The notes beneath the pieces were generated by a model. The model did not search any database, had not been told where the DNA came from, and saw nothing but the letters and a program-made list of their open reading frames with translations. A program made the position numbers and the translations under genes. Below, piece by piece: positions 38,841 to 47,955 of a DNA stretch of 64,000 nt. Source of the DNA: Bradyrhizobium sp. sBnM-33 (GTDB taxonomy: Bacteria; Pseudomonadota; Alphaproteobacteria; Rhizobiales; Xanthobacteraceae); contig NZ_CP136624.1 in the NCBI RefSeq assembly GCF_032917945.1, positions 5,208,001 to 5,272,000 of the forward strand. The letters run 5' to 3'. The stretch's first letter is position 1. Each line of letters begins with the position of its first letter.

Positions 38841-40163
38841 ATGTCCACGAGCGATGATAGTTTGATCAACATACTTGGAATCATCGCGATTATCGTACTC
38901 GTCGGTGCAAATGGTTTCTTCGTCGCGTCCGAATTTTCCCTCGTTGCGATACGCCGAAGCCGGGTAGGCCAGTTAGTCGCCGGCGGCCGCATGAATGCTC
39001 GGGCGCTGCAACGGGCCATTACTCGGCTCGACTACAATCTTGCGGCGTGCCAGCTTGGCATCACGATTTCCTCGCTGGCGCTGGGCTGGATCGGCGAGCC
39101 GGCCCTGGCCCACCTGATCGAGCCACTATTGGTTGGGCCTCTTGGATCCGGCTCGACGTTCGGCGCTCACGCGATTGCCATCGCGATTGCATTCGTCATC
39201 CTTACGATGCTTCACATCGTGCTTGGCGAACTTGCACCCAAGAGCCTCGCGCTGCAGCGAACAGAGATAACTGCGCTGCTGATCGTGCGACCGCTCGTGC
39301 TGTTCGGATTCCTGTTCAAGCCAGCCATCGTGTGCTTGAACGGGCTGGGCAACGGCGTTCTCCGCTTGGCCGGGTTGAGGCCGGCGAGCGAACAGGAAAC
39401 GATCCACTCCCCAGAGGAAATAAAGCTCCTGGTAGCCGAAACCGAGGAAGCAGGCTTGCTCGCGCGCGCGCAGCGCAATGTCGTCGAGCGGATCATCAAC
39501 ATCACCAGTCGCGAGGTGAGCGACATCATGACCCCGCGGACGGATATCGACTGGACTGATGCTAACGACAGCCGGGAGGAAGTCCTGCGCGCCGTACGAG
39601 AGTGCCGCCACGAGCACGTCATCGTGAGCCGTGGTAGCCTTGATGAGATCGTCGGCGTCATACGCAAGCAAGATCTGCTTGATCAGGCTCTCGATGGCGA
39701 ACCACTCGAGCCCCTCGCTGCAGTTCAGCAGCTTTTGGTTCTCCCCGAATCGATTCCCGTGCTTCACGCTATCGAGAGGTTCAAGGCGCAGCCTGCTCGC
39801 GTCGGCGTGATCGTCGATGAATATGGAACGCTTCAGGGCATCGTGACGCGGACCGACCTCCTTGAGGCAATTGCGGGCGATCTGCCCGATGTCGGTGAGG
39901 ACCCTGCGGTGGTTGAGCAACAGGACGGCACGTTCCTCTTAGATGGCAAAGTGGCAGCGGACGAAGTTCTGATTCGCCTCAAGATCGGTCGCAGGCCGGA
40001 AGGCGACTTTCACACGCTTGCAGGATTTGCGATTGCTCTACTCGGCAGAATACCCGCCGTTGGCGACCAGTTCGCTTGGGAGGGATGGCGATTCCGGATC
40101 GTTGAGTTGGACGGTCCGCGGATTAGCAAGGTTCTTGCATCAAGAGATTCTGATCCACCCTAG
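38841..40163 (+). CDS. CNNM/DUF21-CBS-CorC_HlyC membrane protein (hemolysin-family)
   Basis: About 440 aa. The N-terminal DUF21/CNNM domain has TM helices (IIAIIVLVGANGFFVASEFSLV near 12-33, and further segments to about 150). It is followed by a CBS pair (about 205-330, with DIMTPRTDIDWTD and VGVIVDEYGTLQGIVTRTDLLEAI) and a C-terminal CorC/HlyC transporter-associated domain (TLAGFAIALLGRIPAVGD). Such proteins are linked to Mg2+/Co2+ efflux; the hemolysin name is historical. ATG 38841 is preceded by GGGAGAAG. Confidence 0.92.
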   Translation: MSTSDDSLINILGIIAIIVLVGANGFFVASEFSLVAIRRSRVGQLVAGGRMNARALQRAITRLDYNLAACQLGITISSLALGWIGEPALAHLIEPLLVGPLGSGSTFGAHAIAIAIAFVILTMLHIVLGELAPKSLALQRTEITALLIVRPLVLFGFLFKPAIVCLNGLGNGVLRLAGLRPASEQETIHSPEEIKLLVAETEEAGLLARAQRNVVERIINITSREVSDIMTPRTDIDWTDANDSREEVLRAVRECRHEHVIVSRGSLDEIVGVIRKQDLLDQALDGEPLEPLAAVQQLLVLPESIPVLHAIERFKAQPARVGVIVDEYGTLQGIVTRTDLLEAIAGDLPDVGEDPAVVEQQDGTFLLDGKVAADEVLIRLKIGRRPEGDFHTLAGFAIALLGRIPAVGDQFAWEGWRFRIVELDGPRISKVLASRDSDPP

Positions 40164-40285
40164 ACTAGGCCACACGTAGCCGCGCCTACGCCATCACGCA
40201 TGAGCTTACAGACTTCTCGACAACACAAAAGCCTGCCGCAATTTTACGAGCAGGTGCCATCAACGGGACAATTCTTAGCTACCTG

Positions 40286-40528
40286 CTAGCGGTAGCCCTT
40301 GCACTTCGTTTCCTCTTTGTATTCGCCGTTGCGCTCCCATTTGCGTTCGATCTTGCAAGGTCCGCGATAGAACTCCTGCTTGTAGTCCCTCTCATAATTG
40401 TAGCTGCGATAGTAGCCACGATCGCGATCAGCTCCCCACCGGCCCTTACCGCTTTCGTCCTTCCACGGATCGGCAAGCGCTGGTCCGGCCATCAGCGTTA
40501 CGCAAGCGGCTAAAAGGGCGTGTTTCAT
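40286..40528 (-). CDS. Small secreted basic hypothetical protein
   Basis: An 80-aa protein. Signal peptide MKHALLAACVTLMAGPALA, then a mature part rich in Lys, Arg, Glu, Tyr and Gly (DPWKDESGKGRWGADRDRGY, EFYRGPCKIERKWERNGEY) with two Cys. An AGGAGG ribosome-binding site is directly upstream of the ATG at 40528. An EcfG-like promoter on the same strand at 40596-40620 suggests stress-induced expression. The family is unnamed to my knowledge. Confidence 0.8.
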   Translation of the reverse strand: MKHALLAACVTLMAGPALADPWKDESGKGRWGADRDRGYYRSYNYERDYKQEFYRGPCKIERKWERNGEYKEETKCKGYR

Positions 40529-40595
40529 TGTTCGCCTCCTGCGGAATAAGGAACAACAGCGCAGCAGCCCCGCAGTTCGATGCCCCGGCACCGCC

Positions 40596-40620
40596 AACGC
40601 CTCCAGCTAATGAAAGTTCC
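40596..40620 (-). promoter_or_regulatory. EcfG-type promoter candidate
   Basis: On the minus strand: GGAAC (40620-40616), a 16-nt spacer, CGTT (40599-40596). It matches the alphaproteobacterial EcfG pattern and lies 67 bp upstream of the secreted-protein start at 40528. The rest of the 40529-40882 gap holds no gene that I can support. Confidence 0.65.
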
Positions 40621-40842
40621 ACTTTTTCCCGTTTTGCTTCGCGCACGGTTTCCCAAGCCCATCACCTGCACCAAATCGGATACCCACGGCGCCAGCGGCC
40701 CGTAGTGCAGCAAGGGTAGCCCAGAGAGGAAGCGATATCAGGGGATCAAAACTTCCGGCATAGCGCTTGCTCATGCGGGCTTGCTGTGACGCGGACGCAG
40801 TCCAGCGGCCGGTGACTGTTCAATCGACACCGGACGCTGGAG

Positions 40843-40869
40843 AACAAGGGCCGGGAGGTGGCCCTTGTT
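40843..40869 (-). terminator. Hairpin downstream of the RTX gene
   Basis: Perfect 10-bp arms AACAAGGGCC / GGCCCTTGTT with a 7-nt loop, 13 bp beyond the RTX stop codon (minus strand). No long T-run is present, but its position suits a terminator. Confidence 0.6.
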
Positions 40870-40882
40870 TCTGGATCGCTGC

Positions 40883-41839
40883 TTACGCGTAGGTGGCCAT
40901 GTTGGCAGCCGCCGTCATTTCGTTGTGGTGGCCGCCGTCGGTGCCGCCCCCGGCCAGCACGCCATCGTCTTCCAGATCGAAGTGCGCGCCGCCGAGTTCG
41001 CCGACCTTCTCGTAGGCGCCATACACGGTTTGGGTAACGGCGATATCGCTTTGCTTCACCAGGTTGCCGTAGACGGTGATGGTGCCGAGCAGATCTTCGT
41101 CGTGCGCACCGGCATTGCCTTGCTGGCTGATGACGGTGATCACGCTGTAGTCGTTCCTGCCGTCGCCGTTGCTGTCCTTGTGCTCGATCGACTTGACCTC
41201 GGCGGTATGCGCCGAGATTTCGATCTTGTCGCCTTGGGCGCGGTTGAAGTCGCGGATCACGTCGTTGCCGAAGCCGTCGACCCAGTGATCATGCGTGGCG
41301 CCGTTCTCGCCGGTAACGCCAACCCAGTCGATGGTGCCATCGGCATTGACGTGCTTGGCGACAATCTCGTCCTTGGCGTTCACCATGCCTTCGAAGCGGA
41401 AGGTGTCGCCGCCGGCGCCGCCGGTGAGGGTGTCATTGACCGCCTTGAATGCCGCGGTTTCTTCCGCGAAGATCTGGGTCGTGCCGTCCTGGGCTGCGAC
41501 CATCTCGCCGGCGTCCGACCGGCTGAGTAACGTGTCGTTGCCCGAGCCGCCATCCATCCTGTCAGCGCCGAAGCCGCCGACCAGAAGGTCAGCACCGGAG
41601 CCGCCTGAAAGCTTGTCGTTGCCCGAGCCACCCCACACCTTGTCGTCGCCGGAGCCGGCGTTGAGCGTATCGTTACCGGCCATGCCGGCGACCGAATCCG
41701 CCTTGGCACCGGAGTACAAGACGTTGTTGCCCGTCGTGCCGTTCAGATGATCGTGGTCGGCGGTGCCACCCGTAAACCTAGCTAAAAAATCATCGAGCCG
41801 GCCGTCGTCGAAGAACCTGTTGAGATTGAAGCGTGCCAT
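40883..41839 (-). CDS. RTX-type calcium-binding protein, likely type I secreted
   Basis: A 318-aa protein, glycine- and aspartate-rich, without an N-terminal signal peptide. Nonapeptide repeats of the form GGxGxDxLx cluster in residues about 50-105 (GMAGNDTLNAGSGDDKVWGG, GSGNDKLSGGSGADLLVGGF, DGGSGNDTLL) and again near 140 (GGAGGDTFRF). The C-terminal ~170 residues have the DxIRDFNRAQGDKIEIS block typical of Bradyrhizobium RTX exoproteins. Secretion by a type I system is inferred from the repeats; no ABC exporter or adaptor gene is in the window. Confidence 0.88.
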   Translation of the reverse strand: MARFNLNRFFDDGRLDDFLARFTGGTADHDHLNGTTGNNVLYSGAKADSVAGMAGNDTLNAGSGDDKVWGGSGNDKLSGGSGADLLVGGFGADRMDGGSGNDTLLSRSDAGEMVAAQDGTTQIFAEETAAFKAVNDTLTGGAGGDTFRFEGMVNAKDEIVAKHVNADGTIDWVGVTGENGATHDHWVDGFGNDVIRDFNRAQGDKIEISAHTAEVKSIEHKDSNGDGRNDYSVITVISQQGNAGAHDEDLLGTITVYGNLVKQSDIAVTQTVYGAYEKVGELGGAHFDLEDDGVLAGGGTDGGHHNEMTAAANMATYA

Positions 41840-42703
41840 TAGTCGAACCTCTTACTCAGAGGCCTCACGGACTAGAAACGACCACGGACTTTGGGAAAGC
41901 CTCGCGTGATGCGCGCGGGAAGGACGTGAGGCAGGATCCCTCACCCGCATCGAAGAAGAAACAGCAAAACGGGCCCGTGGCTGGACGTGTGCGCGGCGGA
42001 TTTGCGCTGCGCAGGGGCAATATGGTGACGCGAAAGGCGTTCTTGCGCCGATCCTTTGGCATGCGCCTCAATTCCAGCGGGTGATCTAAACATCTGCGAC
42101 AGATTGCGTACCGCGTTGTTCTCTCTCGCATATGAATGACAAGCGCCGACGGTGCGCATGTCGCGAGTCGCATCATTGCGTGACGAAAACTGGCGCAAAA
42201 AGTGCCGGCCGCACAAAAATGACGCGATCCCTTTCGAACGCCATGCATGGCATGGGATGTAATTTTCGGTGTGCGTAATGGCGGAATCGAAAGACAGGCG
42301 CTGTTGATGTCGTTCGAGTTGCGCTGTCCTATTCGCGGCAAGGCTGTCTCGCTCGGAAGGGTCGATCTGGATGCGTGGGGGGCGATTCTCGCGCTGGACC
42401 TCCAGTGGTCGCCCTCAGGTTGTGATCGATTGAGAGTCTGGTCTCCCGGAACGAAGTTCTTCGAGGGGACCGCCGATTTATGAGCCGATAATGGTTGCCG
42501 CCGGGCCACGATTGTTGCGTGGCTGCAACAGCAAGGGAACATTTGGATAACCGCCGCGCCTGCCTCTTGCTTGCGCCGCTTTTTGGCCACACCCCTCCAT
42601 GAAACCATTTCTTTCATTGCTGATTGGCCACTGTGCCGGTGAAGGCGACGGGAAATTGCTCCCGAGACCGACAGGGAGATGGCTGGGAGAACAGGTTCCG
42701 CGG
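41840..42703. other. Long intergenic region upstream of ilvD
   Basis: 864 bp with no gene that I can support. It is AT-richer than its flanks and contains a 78-codon open frame (42247-42483, + strand) with mixed composition and no ribosome-binding site, and a longer antisense frame on the minus strand with no coding character. It must contain the promoters of the divergent RTX gene and of ilvD. The ilvD frame is open back to 42599, but that part is not conserved-looking. Confidence 0.5.
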
Positions 42704-44428
42704 ATGGACGCCAAGACTGACATCAAGAAGAGGTTGCCGAGCCGTCACGTGACGGAGGGGCCGGAGCGTGCCCCTCATCGGTCCTATCTCTACGCGATGG
42801 GGCTGACCACCCAGCAGATCCACCAGCCTTTCGTCGGCGTCGCGTCCTGCTGGAATGAAGCCGCGCCCTGCAATATCTCGCTGATGCGCCAGGCGCAGGC
42901 GGTCAAGAAGGGCGTCGTGGCTGCCGGCGGCACCCCGCGCGAATTCTGCACCATCACCGTGACCGATGGCATCGCCATGGGCCATGACGGCATGCGCTCG
43001 TCCCTGCCATCCAGGGAGTGCATCGCCGACTCGGTCGAACTGACCGTCCGCGGCCATGCCTATGACGCGTTGGTCGGGCTCGCCGGCTGCGACAAGTCGC
43101 TGCCGGGCATGATGATGGCGATGGTCCGGCTCAACGTGCCCTCGATCTTCATCTATGGCGGCTCGATTCTGCCGGGCAATTTCCGCGGCCAGCAGGTCAC
43201 GGTGCAGGACATGTTCGAGGCCGTCGGCAAGCATTCGGTCGGTGAAATGTCGGATGCCGATCTCGACGAAATCGAGCGGGTGGCTTGCCCCTCGGCCGGG
43301 GCATGCGGCGCACAATTCACCGCCAACACCATGGCGACCGTGTCAGAGGCGATTGGCCTGGCTTTGCCCTATTCGGCCGGCGCACCGGCACCTTACGAGA
43401 TTCGCGACGCGTTTTGCGCCGCCGCCGGCGAGAAGATTCTGGAGCTTATCGCAGCCAACATCCGCCCGCGCGACATCGTCACCCGCCGCTCGCTGGAAAA
43501 CGCCGCCGCCGTGGTTGCCGCCTCCGGCGGGTCGACCAATGCTGCGCTGCACCTGCCAGCGATCGCGCATGAGTGTGGGATAAAATTTGACTTATTCGAC
43601 GTCGCCGAAATCTTCAAAAAGACTCCTTATGTCGCGGATTTGAAGCCAGGGGGCCGTTATGTTGCCAAAGACATGTTCGAGGTTGGCGGCATTCCGCTTC
43701 TGATGAAGACGCTGCTCGACAATGGCCATCTGCACGGAGATTGCATTACCGTCACGGGCCGTACGATCGCCGAAAACCTCAAGAGCGTGAAATGGAATCC
43801 GCACCAGGATGTGGTGCGGTCCGCCGACAACCCGATCACCGTCACGGGAGGCGTTGTCGGGTTGAAGGGTAATCTCGCGCCGGAGGGTGCGATCGTGAAG
43901 GTCGCGGGCATGTCGAAGTTGAAATTTGCTGGTCCTGCCCGTTGCTTCGATCGCGAGGAAGACGCCTTCGAGTCGGTCCAGAAGAAAACCTACAAGGAAG
44001 GTGAGGTCATCGTGATCCGCTACGAGGGTCCGCGCGGCGGCCCCGGCATGCGGGAGATGCTCTCGACCACGGCGGCGCTGACCGGGCAGGGGATGGGCGG
44101 CAAGGTCGCCCTGATCACCGACGGCCGGTTCTCGGGCGCCACCCGCGGGTTCTGCATCGGCCATGTTGGGCCGGAGGCGGCCGTGGGCGGTCCGATCGCC
44201 CTGTTGCAAAATGGTGACATTATCGAGATCGACGCCGAGGCCGGCACTCTTAACGTAAAATTGACCGACGCCGAACTCGCCGAACGTAAAACCAAATGGG
44301 CACCTCGACAGACTAACCATACGTCGGGTGCGCTGTGGAAATATGCCCAACAGGTTGGGCCGGCGGTGGACGGGGCTGTGACCCATCCTGGCGGTGCGCA
44401 CGAGAAACAGTGTTATGCGGACATCTAG
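42704..44428 (+). CDS. ilvD: Dihydroxy-acid dehydratase
   Basis: Iron-sulfur enzyme of branched-chain amino acid and pantothenate synthesis, dehydrating 2,3-dihydroxy-isovalerate and -methylvalerate. 574 aa. Cluster ligands are visible in [24 protein letters not shown] context ([15 protein letters not shown]) and [21 protein letters not shown], with [23 protein letters not shown] at the C-terminus. The ATG at 42704 ([19 protein letters not shown]) gives the usual length. The next gene overlaps its 3' end by 14 nt. Confidence 0.97.
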   Translation: MDAKTDIKKRLPSRHVTEGPERAPHRSYLYAMGLTTQQIHQPFVGVASCWNEAAPCNISLMRQAQAVKKGVVAAGGTPREFCTITVTDGIAMGHDGMRSSLPSRECIADSVELTVRGHAYDALVGLAGCDKSLPGMMMAMVRLNVPSIFIYGGSILPGNFRGQQVTVQDMFEAVGKHSVGEMSDADLDEIERVACPSAGACGAQFTANTMATVSEAIGLALPYSAGAPAPYEIRDAFCAAAGEKILELIAANIRPRDIVTRRSLENAAAVVAASGGSTNAALHLPAIAHECGIKFDLFDVAEIFKKTPYVADLKPGGRYVAKDMFEVGGIPLLMKTLLDNGHLHGDCITVTGRTIAENLKSVKWNPHQDVVRSADNPITVTGGVVGLKGNLAPEGAIVKVAGMSKLKFAGPARCFDREEDAFESVQKKTYKEGEVIVIRYEGPRGGPGMREMLSTTAALTGQGMGGKVALITDGRFSGATRGFCIGHVGPEAAVGGPIALLQNGDIIEIDAEAGTLNVKLTDAELAERKTKWAPRQTNHTSGALWKYAQQVGPAVDGAVTHPGGAHEKQCYADI

Positions 44429-45260
44429 GCGTATCATTCTTGCGTTGATGTTGGGGGCCGCGCCGGTGGCCGCTCCCGGATTCGCATTTGATGGCGCACC
44501 GGTGAAGCCGGATGCCGCGCTGCCCCTGATGAACCAGCCCGCCGCCGCGCAGGCCGTTACCGCCCAGGCCCTGAAGAAGGTCCCGCCTGCGGCCGCGACG
44601 GCAACGCAGGTAGCCGCGCCTTCGCTGACTTCGCTGCAATACGCCGCCGAGGGTGGCCATCCCGTCGCGCAGTGGAAGCTCGGCCGGATGTATGCCGACG
44701 GCAATGGCGTGGTGCAGGACGACCTGCGCGCCTTCGAATATTTCAGCCGCATCGCCAATGCGCATGCTGAGGACAGCCCGTCGGCGCCGCAGGCCGCGAT
44801 CGTTGCCAACGCTTTCGTGGCACTGGGCCGCTACTATCTCAACGGCATCCCGAATTCCAAGGTCAAGCCCGACACCGATCGTGCCCGGGAGATGTTCTCC
44901 TACGCCGCGTCCTATTTCGGCAATGCCGACGCGCAATACGATCTGGCACGGCTTTATCTGAAGACCCCGGACGCTTCGCGGGACGATTTCCGCTATGGGG
45001 CGCGCTGGCTTGGTCTTGCCGCCCAGAAGGGCCAGCACCAGGCGCAGGCTATGCTCGGCCAGATGCTGTTCAACGGCGACCGGCTGCCGCGGCAGCCCGC
45101 CCGCGGATTGATGTGGCTGACACTGGCGCGCGACAACGCCGCGCCCGACGAAACCTGGATCCGCGAAAGCTACAACCGCGCGTTCGCCAAGGCCTCCGAC
45201 GACGACCGCGCCATGGCCCTGCAAATGCTCGAGCACTGGGTGCAGGGCAAGCGCGACTGA
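44415..45260 (+). CDS. Sel1-repeat protein, exported
   Basis: A 281-aa protein. Signal-like N-terminus ([20 protein letters not shown]), then Sel1-like TPR repeats from about residue 75: [28 protein letters not shown], then two or three further units ([56 protein letters not shown]). Sel1 repeats mediate protein-protein contacts in envelope processes. The start overlaps the ilvD stop by 14 nt, so the two may be translationally linked. Confidence 0.9.
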   Translation: MRTSRRIILALMLGAAPVAAPGFAFDGAPVKPDAALPLMNQPAAAQAVTAQALKKVPPAAATATQVAAPSLTSLQYAAEGGHPVAQWKLGRMYADGNGVVQDDLRAFEYFSRIANAHAEDSPSAPQAAIVANAFVALGRYYLNGIPNSKVKPDTDRAREMFSYAASYFGNADAQYDLARLYLKTPDASRDDFRYGARWLGLAAQKGQHQAQAMLGQMLFNGDRLPRQPARGLMWLTLARDNAAPDETWIRESYNRAFAKASDDDRAMALQMLEHWVQGKRD

Positions 45261-45269
45261 CGGCGCTGC

Positions 45270-45396
45270 GTAGGGTGGCAAAGGCGCGTTTGCGCCGTGC
45301 CCACCATCTCTCCGAGACCGTGGATGACAATGGTGGGTACGCGGAGCCTGTCATCGGGCGCGCATTCGCGCGACCCGTTGGCTTTGCCCACCCTAC
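45270..45396. repeat. Palindromic repeat, 'GTAGGGTGGG' family
   Basis: Outer arms GTAGGGTGGCAAAGGC and GGCTTTGCCCACCCTAC; inner arms GTGCCCACCAT / ATGGTGGGTAC. The same family occurs at 14553-14674. The right arm runs into the GNAT gene and supplies its TAG stop (45393-45395). Confidence 0.8.
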
Positions 45397-45764
45397 AATT
45401 CTGCGACAATCTCCTTCGACATCCGATAGCCGCCAGCCGTGCCGAATTTGATCGGTGCGCCCTCGTCGACGTATCCCGCCGACCGATAGAAGCGATGCGC
45501 CGTCTCGGTGCTGGTCAAGGTGCAACGGCTGTTGCCTCGCTCCACCGCTCTGGCTTCGAGCGCCCTTAGCAAGGCACGGCTGACGCCGCGAAACCTCACC
45601 TCGGGGGCGACATAGTTCAGCGTGATCTCGCCGGCGTCCGTCACGGACCCGACGGCCAGGACGGCGTCGCCCTCAACCGCGAGCAGGAGCGAATTTCCCT
45701 GCTGCCTGGCCCATGCGGCGACGATTTCCGGCGTCTTGTTGGCCAGCCAAGCGTTCAAGATCAC
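45393..45764 (-). CDS. GNAT acetyltransferase lacking a canonical start codon
   Basis: The visible gene from the GTG at 45764 encodes 123 aa with the GNAT core (NYVAPEVRFRGVSRALLRALEARAVERGN, RFYRSAGYVDEG). The reading frame, however, continues coding-like for 38 codons further upstream (EIRDAAPEDAAAACHVLRES, then ISRLCIADHRNDP), as expected for a full GNAT N-terminus, until the xthA stop at 45879-45881. No ATG, GTG or TTG occurs in that extension; ACG (45869-45867) or ATT (45860-45858) are the only sensible points. Either a rare start codon is used or the start was lost. The stop codon lies within a palindromic repeat. Confidence 0.65.
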   Translation of the reverse strand: MILNAWLANKTPEIVAAWARQQGNSLLLAVEGDAVLAVGSVTDAGEITLNYVAPEVRFRGVSRALLRALEARAVERGNSRCTLTSTETAHRFYRSAGYVDEGAPIKFGTAGGYRMSKEIVAEL

Positions 45765-45878
45765 CGGATCGTTTCGGTGATCGGCAATGCACAGACGGGA
45801 TATCGATTCCCTGAGAACATGGCAGGCAGCGGCGGCATCCTCGGGCGCCGCGTCCCGAATCTCCGCCGTCTGTCCCGC

Positions 45879-46664
45879 TCAAGCCTTATCGAAATCCGCC
45901 CAGACCGGCACGTGGTCGGACGGCTTCTCCCAGGCGCGGACGTAGCTGTCGACGCCGACATCGGTCAGGCGGTCGCTGGCCTGCGGCGACAGCAGGAGAT
46001 GGTCGATCCGAAGGCCCCAGTTCTTCTGCCAGGCGCCCGCCTGGTAGTCCCAGAAGGTGTAGAGGCCCGGTTCGTCGGTCACCGCGCGCAGCGCATCGGT
46101 CAGGCCGAGGCCGAGCAGGGACTGGAAGGCTTCGCGGGTTTGCGGGCGGAACAGCGCGTCGTTACCCCAGGCGGCGGGGTTGTAGACGTCGGCGGCAGCC
46201 GGAATGACGTTAAAGTCGCCTGCGAGCACCAGCGGTTCTTCTGCCTTAAGCCGTTCCTTCGAGTACTCAAGAAGCCGCGACATCCATTTGAGTTTATAGG
46301 GATATTTGTCCGTATCCGGCGGGTTTCCGTTGGGCAGATAGAGGCAGGCTACCCGCATCACGCCGGTCTTCAGCGTCACCACGCCTTCGAGGAATCTGGC
46401 ATGGGCGTCCTCGTCGTCGCCGGCCAGGCCCGATTTGGTCTCATCGAACGGCAGTTTCGACAGTAGTGCGACACCGTTGAAGGTCTTCTGGCCATGGGTG
46501 ACGACGTTATAGCCAAGCGACTCGATCTCCAGCCGCGGGAACGCATCATCAATGCACTTGGTTTCCTGCAGACAGACGACGTCCGGCGAGCAGTCTTTCA
46601 GCCACGTCAAGAGATGCTCGAGCCGCTGCCGGATCGAATTGACGTTCCAGGTTGCAACACGCAT
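45879..46664 (-). CDS. xthA: Exodeoxyribonuclease III
   Basis: AP endonuclease and 3'-repair exonuclease, about 261 aa, of the exonuclease-endonuclease-phosphatase fold. Signatures: MRVATWNVNSIRQRLEHLLTWL, DVVCLQETKC with the metal Glu, LVLAGDFNVIPAAADVYNP, and GLRIDHLLLSP plus KPSDHVPVWADF for the catalytic Asp-His. The ATG at 46664 fits the family; the frame is open to 46715. Confidence 0.96.
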   Translation of the reverse strand: MRVATWNVNSIRQRLEHLLTWLKDCSPDVVCLQETKCIDDAFPRLEIESLGYNVVTHGQKTFNGVALLSKLPFDETKSGLAGDDEDAHARFLEGVVTLKTGVMRVACLYLPNGNPPDTDKYPYKLKWMSRLLEYSKERLKAEEPLVLAGDFNVIPAAADVYNPAAWGNDALFRPQTREAFQSLLGLGLTDALRAVTDEPGLYTFWDYQAGAWQKNWGLRIDHLLLSPQASDRLTDVGVDSYVRAWEKPSDHVPVWADFDKA

Positions 46665-46821
46665 GAATTCTGTCCGGATCTTAACTACACATTTTCTGCT
46701 GCAGTGGCATACCATGTGCAGCCGGGCTGTGATAACCGTTTAAGAATAAGGCGCAAACATCGCCGTCAAGGGGCAGGAGTAAACCGTCCCGTCCGTCGTA
46801 GGACCGGCGAGCGTGAAAATT

Positions 46822-47952
46822 ATGAAAAAGCGTACCTTGATACTTGTTGCCGGCGCCATCGCCATTGCTACGGCGGCCGGCTTCATTACGCGCTCCTCAT
46901 GGATGGGCGGCAGCAGCAGCGCTCAAGCCCCGCAGCGGCCGCGGACGGTTTCCGTCGAACTGGCGAAGGCGGAGCGCAAGTCCGTCCCGGTCGACGTCGA
47001 CGCCAATGGGACGGTGACACCGATCTCCAGCGTGGCGCTGAAATCGCGGGTGGAAACCACCATCGTCGCGGTGCATTTCGAGGATGGCGCCAAGGTCAAC
47101 CAGGGCGATTTGCTGTTCACGCTCGATAGCCGCCAGATCGACGCCCAGATCGAACAGGCCGAGGGCGTGCTCGCCAGGGACCAGGCGCAGCTCGAAGGCG
47201 CGCAGCGCGACCTCCGCCGCTTCAACGATCTGGTCGCCAAGGGCGCGACCACGCAGGTCAACGTCGACAACGCCAGGACACAGTCCGATATCCTGACCGG
47301 TACCATCAAGGCCAATCAGGCTGCGCTGGAAAACCTGAAGGTCCAGAAAAGCTACACCATGATCCGCGCGCCTTTCTCGGGCCGGATCAGCGCTGCCAAC
47401 GTGAAGGCCGGCAATTTCGTACGCCCCGCCGATACCACCCCGCTTGCGGTCATCAACCAGATGGCGCCGGTCTATGTGACATTCGCGGTACCGCAGCGCG
47501 TGCTGGTCGATTTGCGGGAGTCGATGGCGAAAGGGATCCCCACCGTCACCGCGATGATCCCGGGCCATCAGCGTTCAGAGACCGGCAAGGTCGCGATGGT
47601 CGAGAACACCGTGGACGCGACCACCGGCATGGTCACCGTGCGCGGCATCATGGCTAATGAGAATGAGACGCTGTGGCCGGGCACGCTAGTCGCCACCAAA
47701 CTCGTCATCCGCAACGAAGATGCAATCGTGGTGCCGACCGTCGCCGTGCAGCGCAGCCAGAGCGGCAATTTCGTCTTCATGGTCAAGGACGGGGTCGCCA
47801 AGGTCCAACCGGTCACGGTCGACCGGACGTCGCAGGGCTCGTCGGTGATTTCGGAGGGGCTCGCCGGCGACGAGAATGTGGTGGTCGATGGGCAATTGCT
47901 GCTGTCTGACGGAACGCGGGTCGAGCCGCGGGCTAAAAAGGCCGGAGCGTAG
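46822..47952 (+). CDS. RND efflux periplasmic adaptor (membrane fusion protein)
   Basis: A 376-aa adaptor of the AcrA/MdtA type. N-terminal anchor (MKKRTLILVAGAIAIATAAG), lipoyl/barrel-sandwich halves (DANGTVTPISSVALKSRVETTIVAVHFEDGAKVNQGDLLF and MIRAPFSGRISAANVKAGNFV) around a coiled-coil hairpin, then beta-barrel and MP domains. A GTG at 46813 is an alternative start. The RND permease gene begins 3 bp after its stop. Substrate unknown. Confidence 0.92.
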   Translation: MKKRTLILVAGAIAIATAAGFITRSSWMGGSSSAQAPQRPRTVSVELAKAERKSVPVDVDANGTVTPISSVALKSRVETTIVAVHFEDGAKVNQGDLLFTLDSRQIDAQIEQAEGVLARDQAQLEGAQRDLRRFNDLVAKGATTQVNVDNARTQSDILTGTIKANQAALENLKVQKSYTMIRAPFSGRISAANVKAGNFVRPADTTPLAVINQMAPVYVTFAVPQRVLVDLRESMAKGIPTVTAMIPGHQRSETGKVAMVENTVDATTGMVTVRGIMANENETLWPGTLVATKLVIRNEDAIVVPTVAVQRSQSGNFVFMVKDGVAKVQPVTVDRTSQGSSVISEGLAGDENVVVDGQLLLSDGTRVEPRAKKAGA

Positions 47953-47955
47953 CCG

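Noticed and set aside
42247..42483. 78-codon plus-strand ORF upstream of ilvD
   Set aside because: Slightly protein-like, but without ribosome-binding site, recognised family or conserved features; kept only as a remark in the intergenic entry.
41865..42617. 250-codon minus-strand frame in the ilvD upstream gap
   Set aside because: Composition is Arg/Ser/Pro-rich without domain, ribosome-binding site or plausible start; it extends into the ilvD leader.
42599..42703. N-terminal extension of IlvD or a branched-chain leader peptide
   Set aside because: The extension is not like IlvD N-termini; no cluster of Ile/Val/Leu codons followed by a terminator stem and T-run was seen, so no attenuator is claimed.
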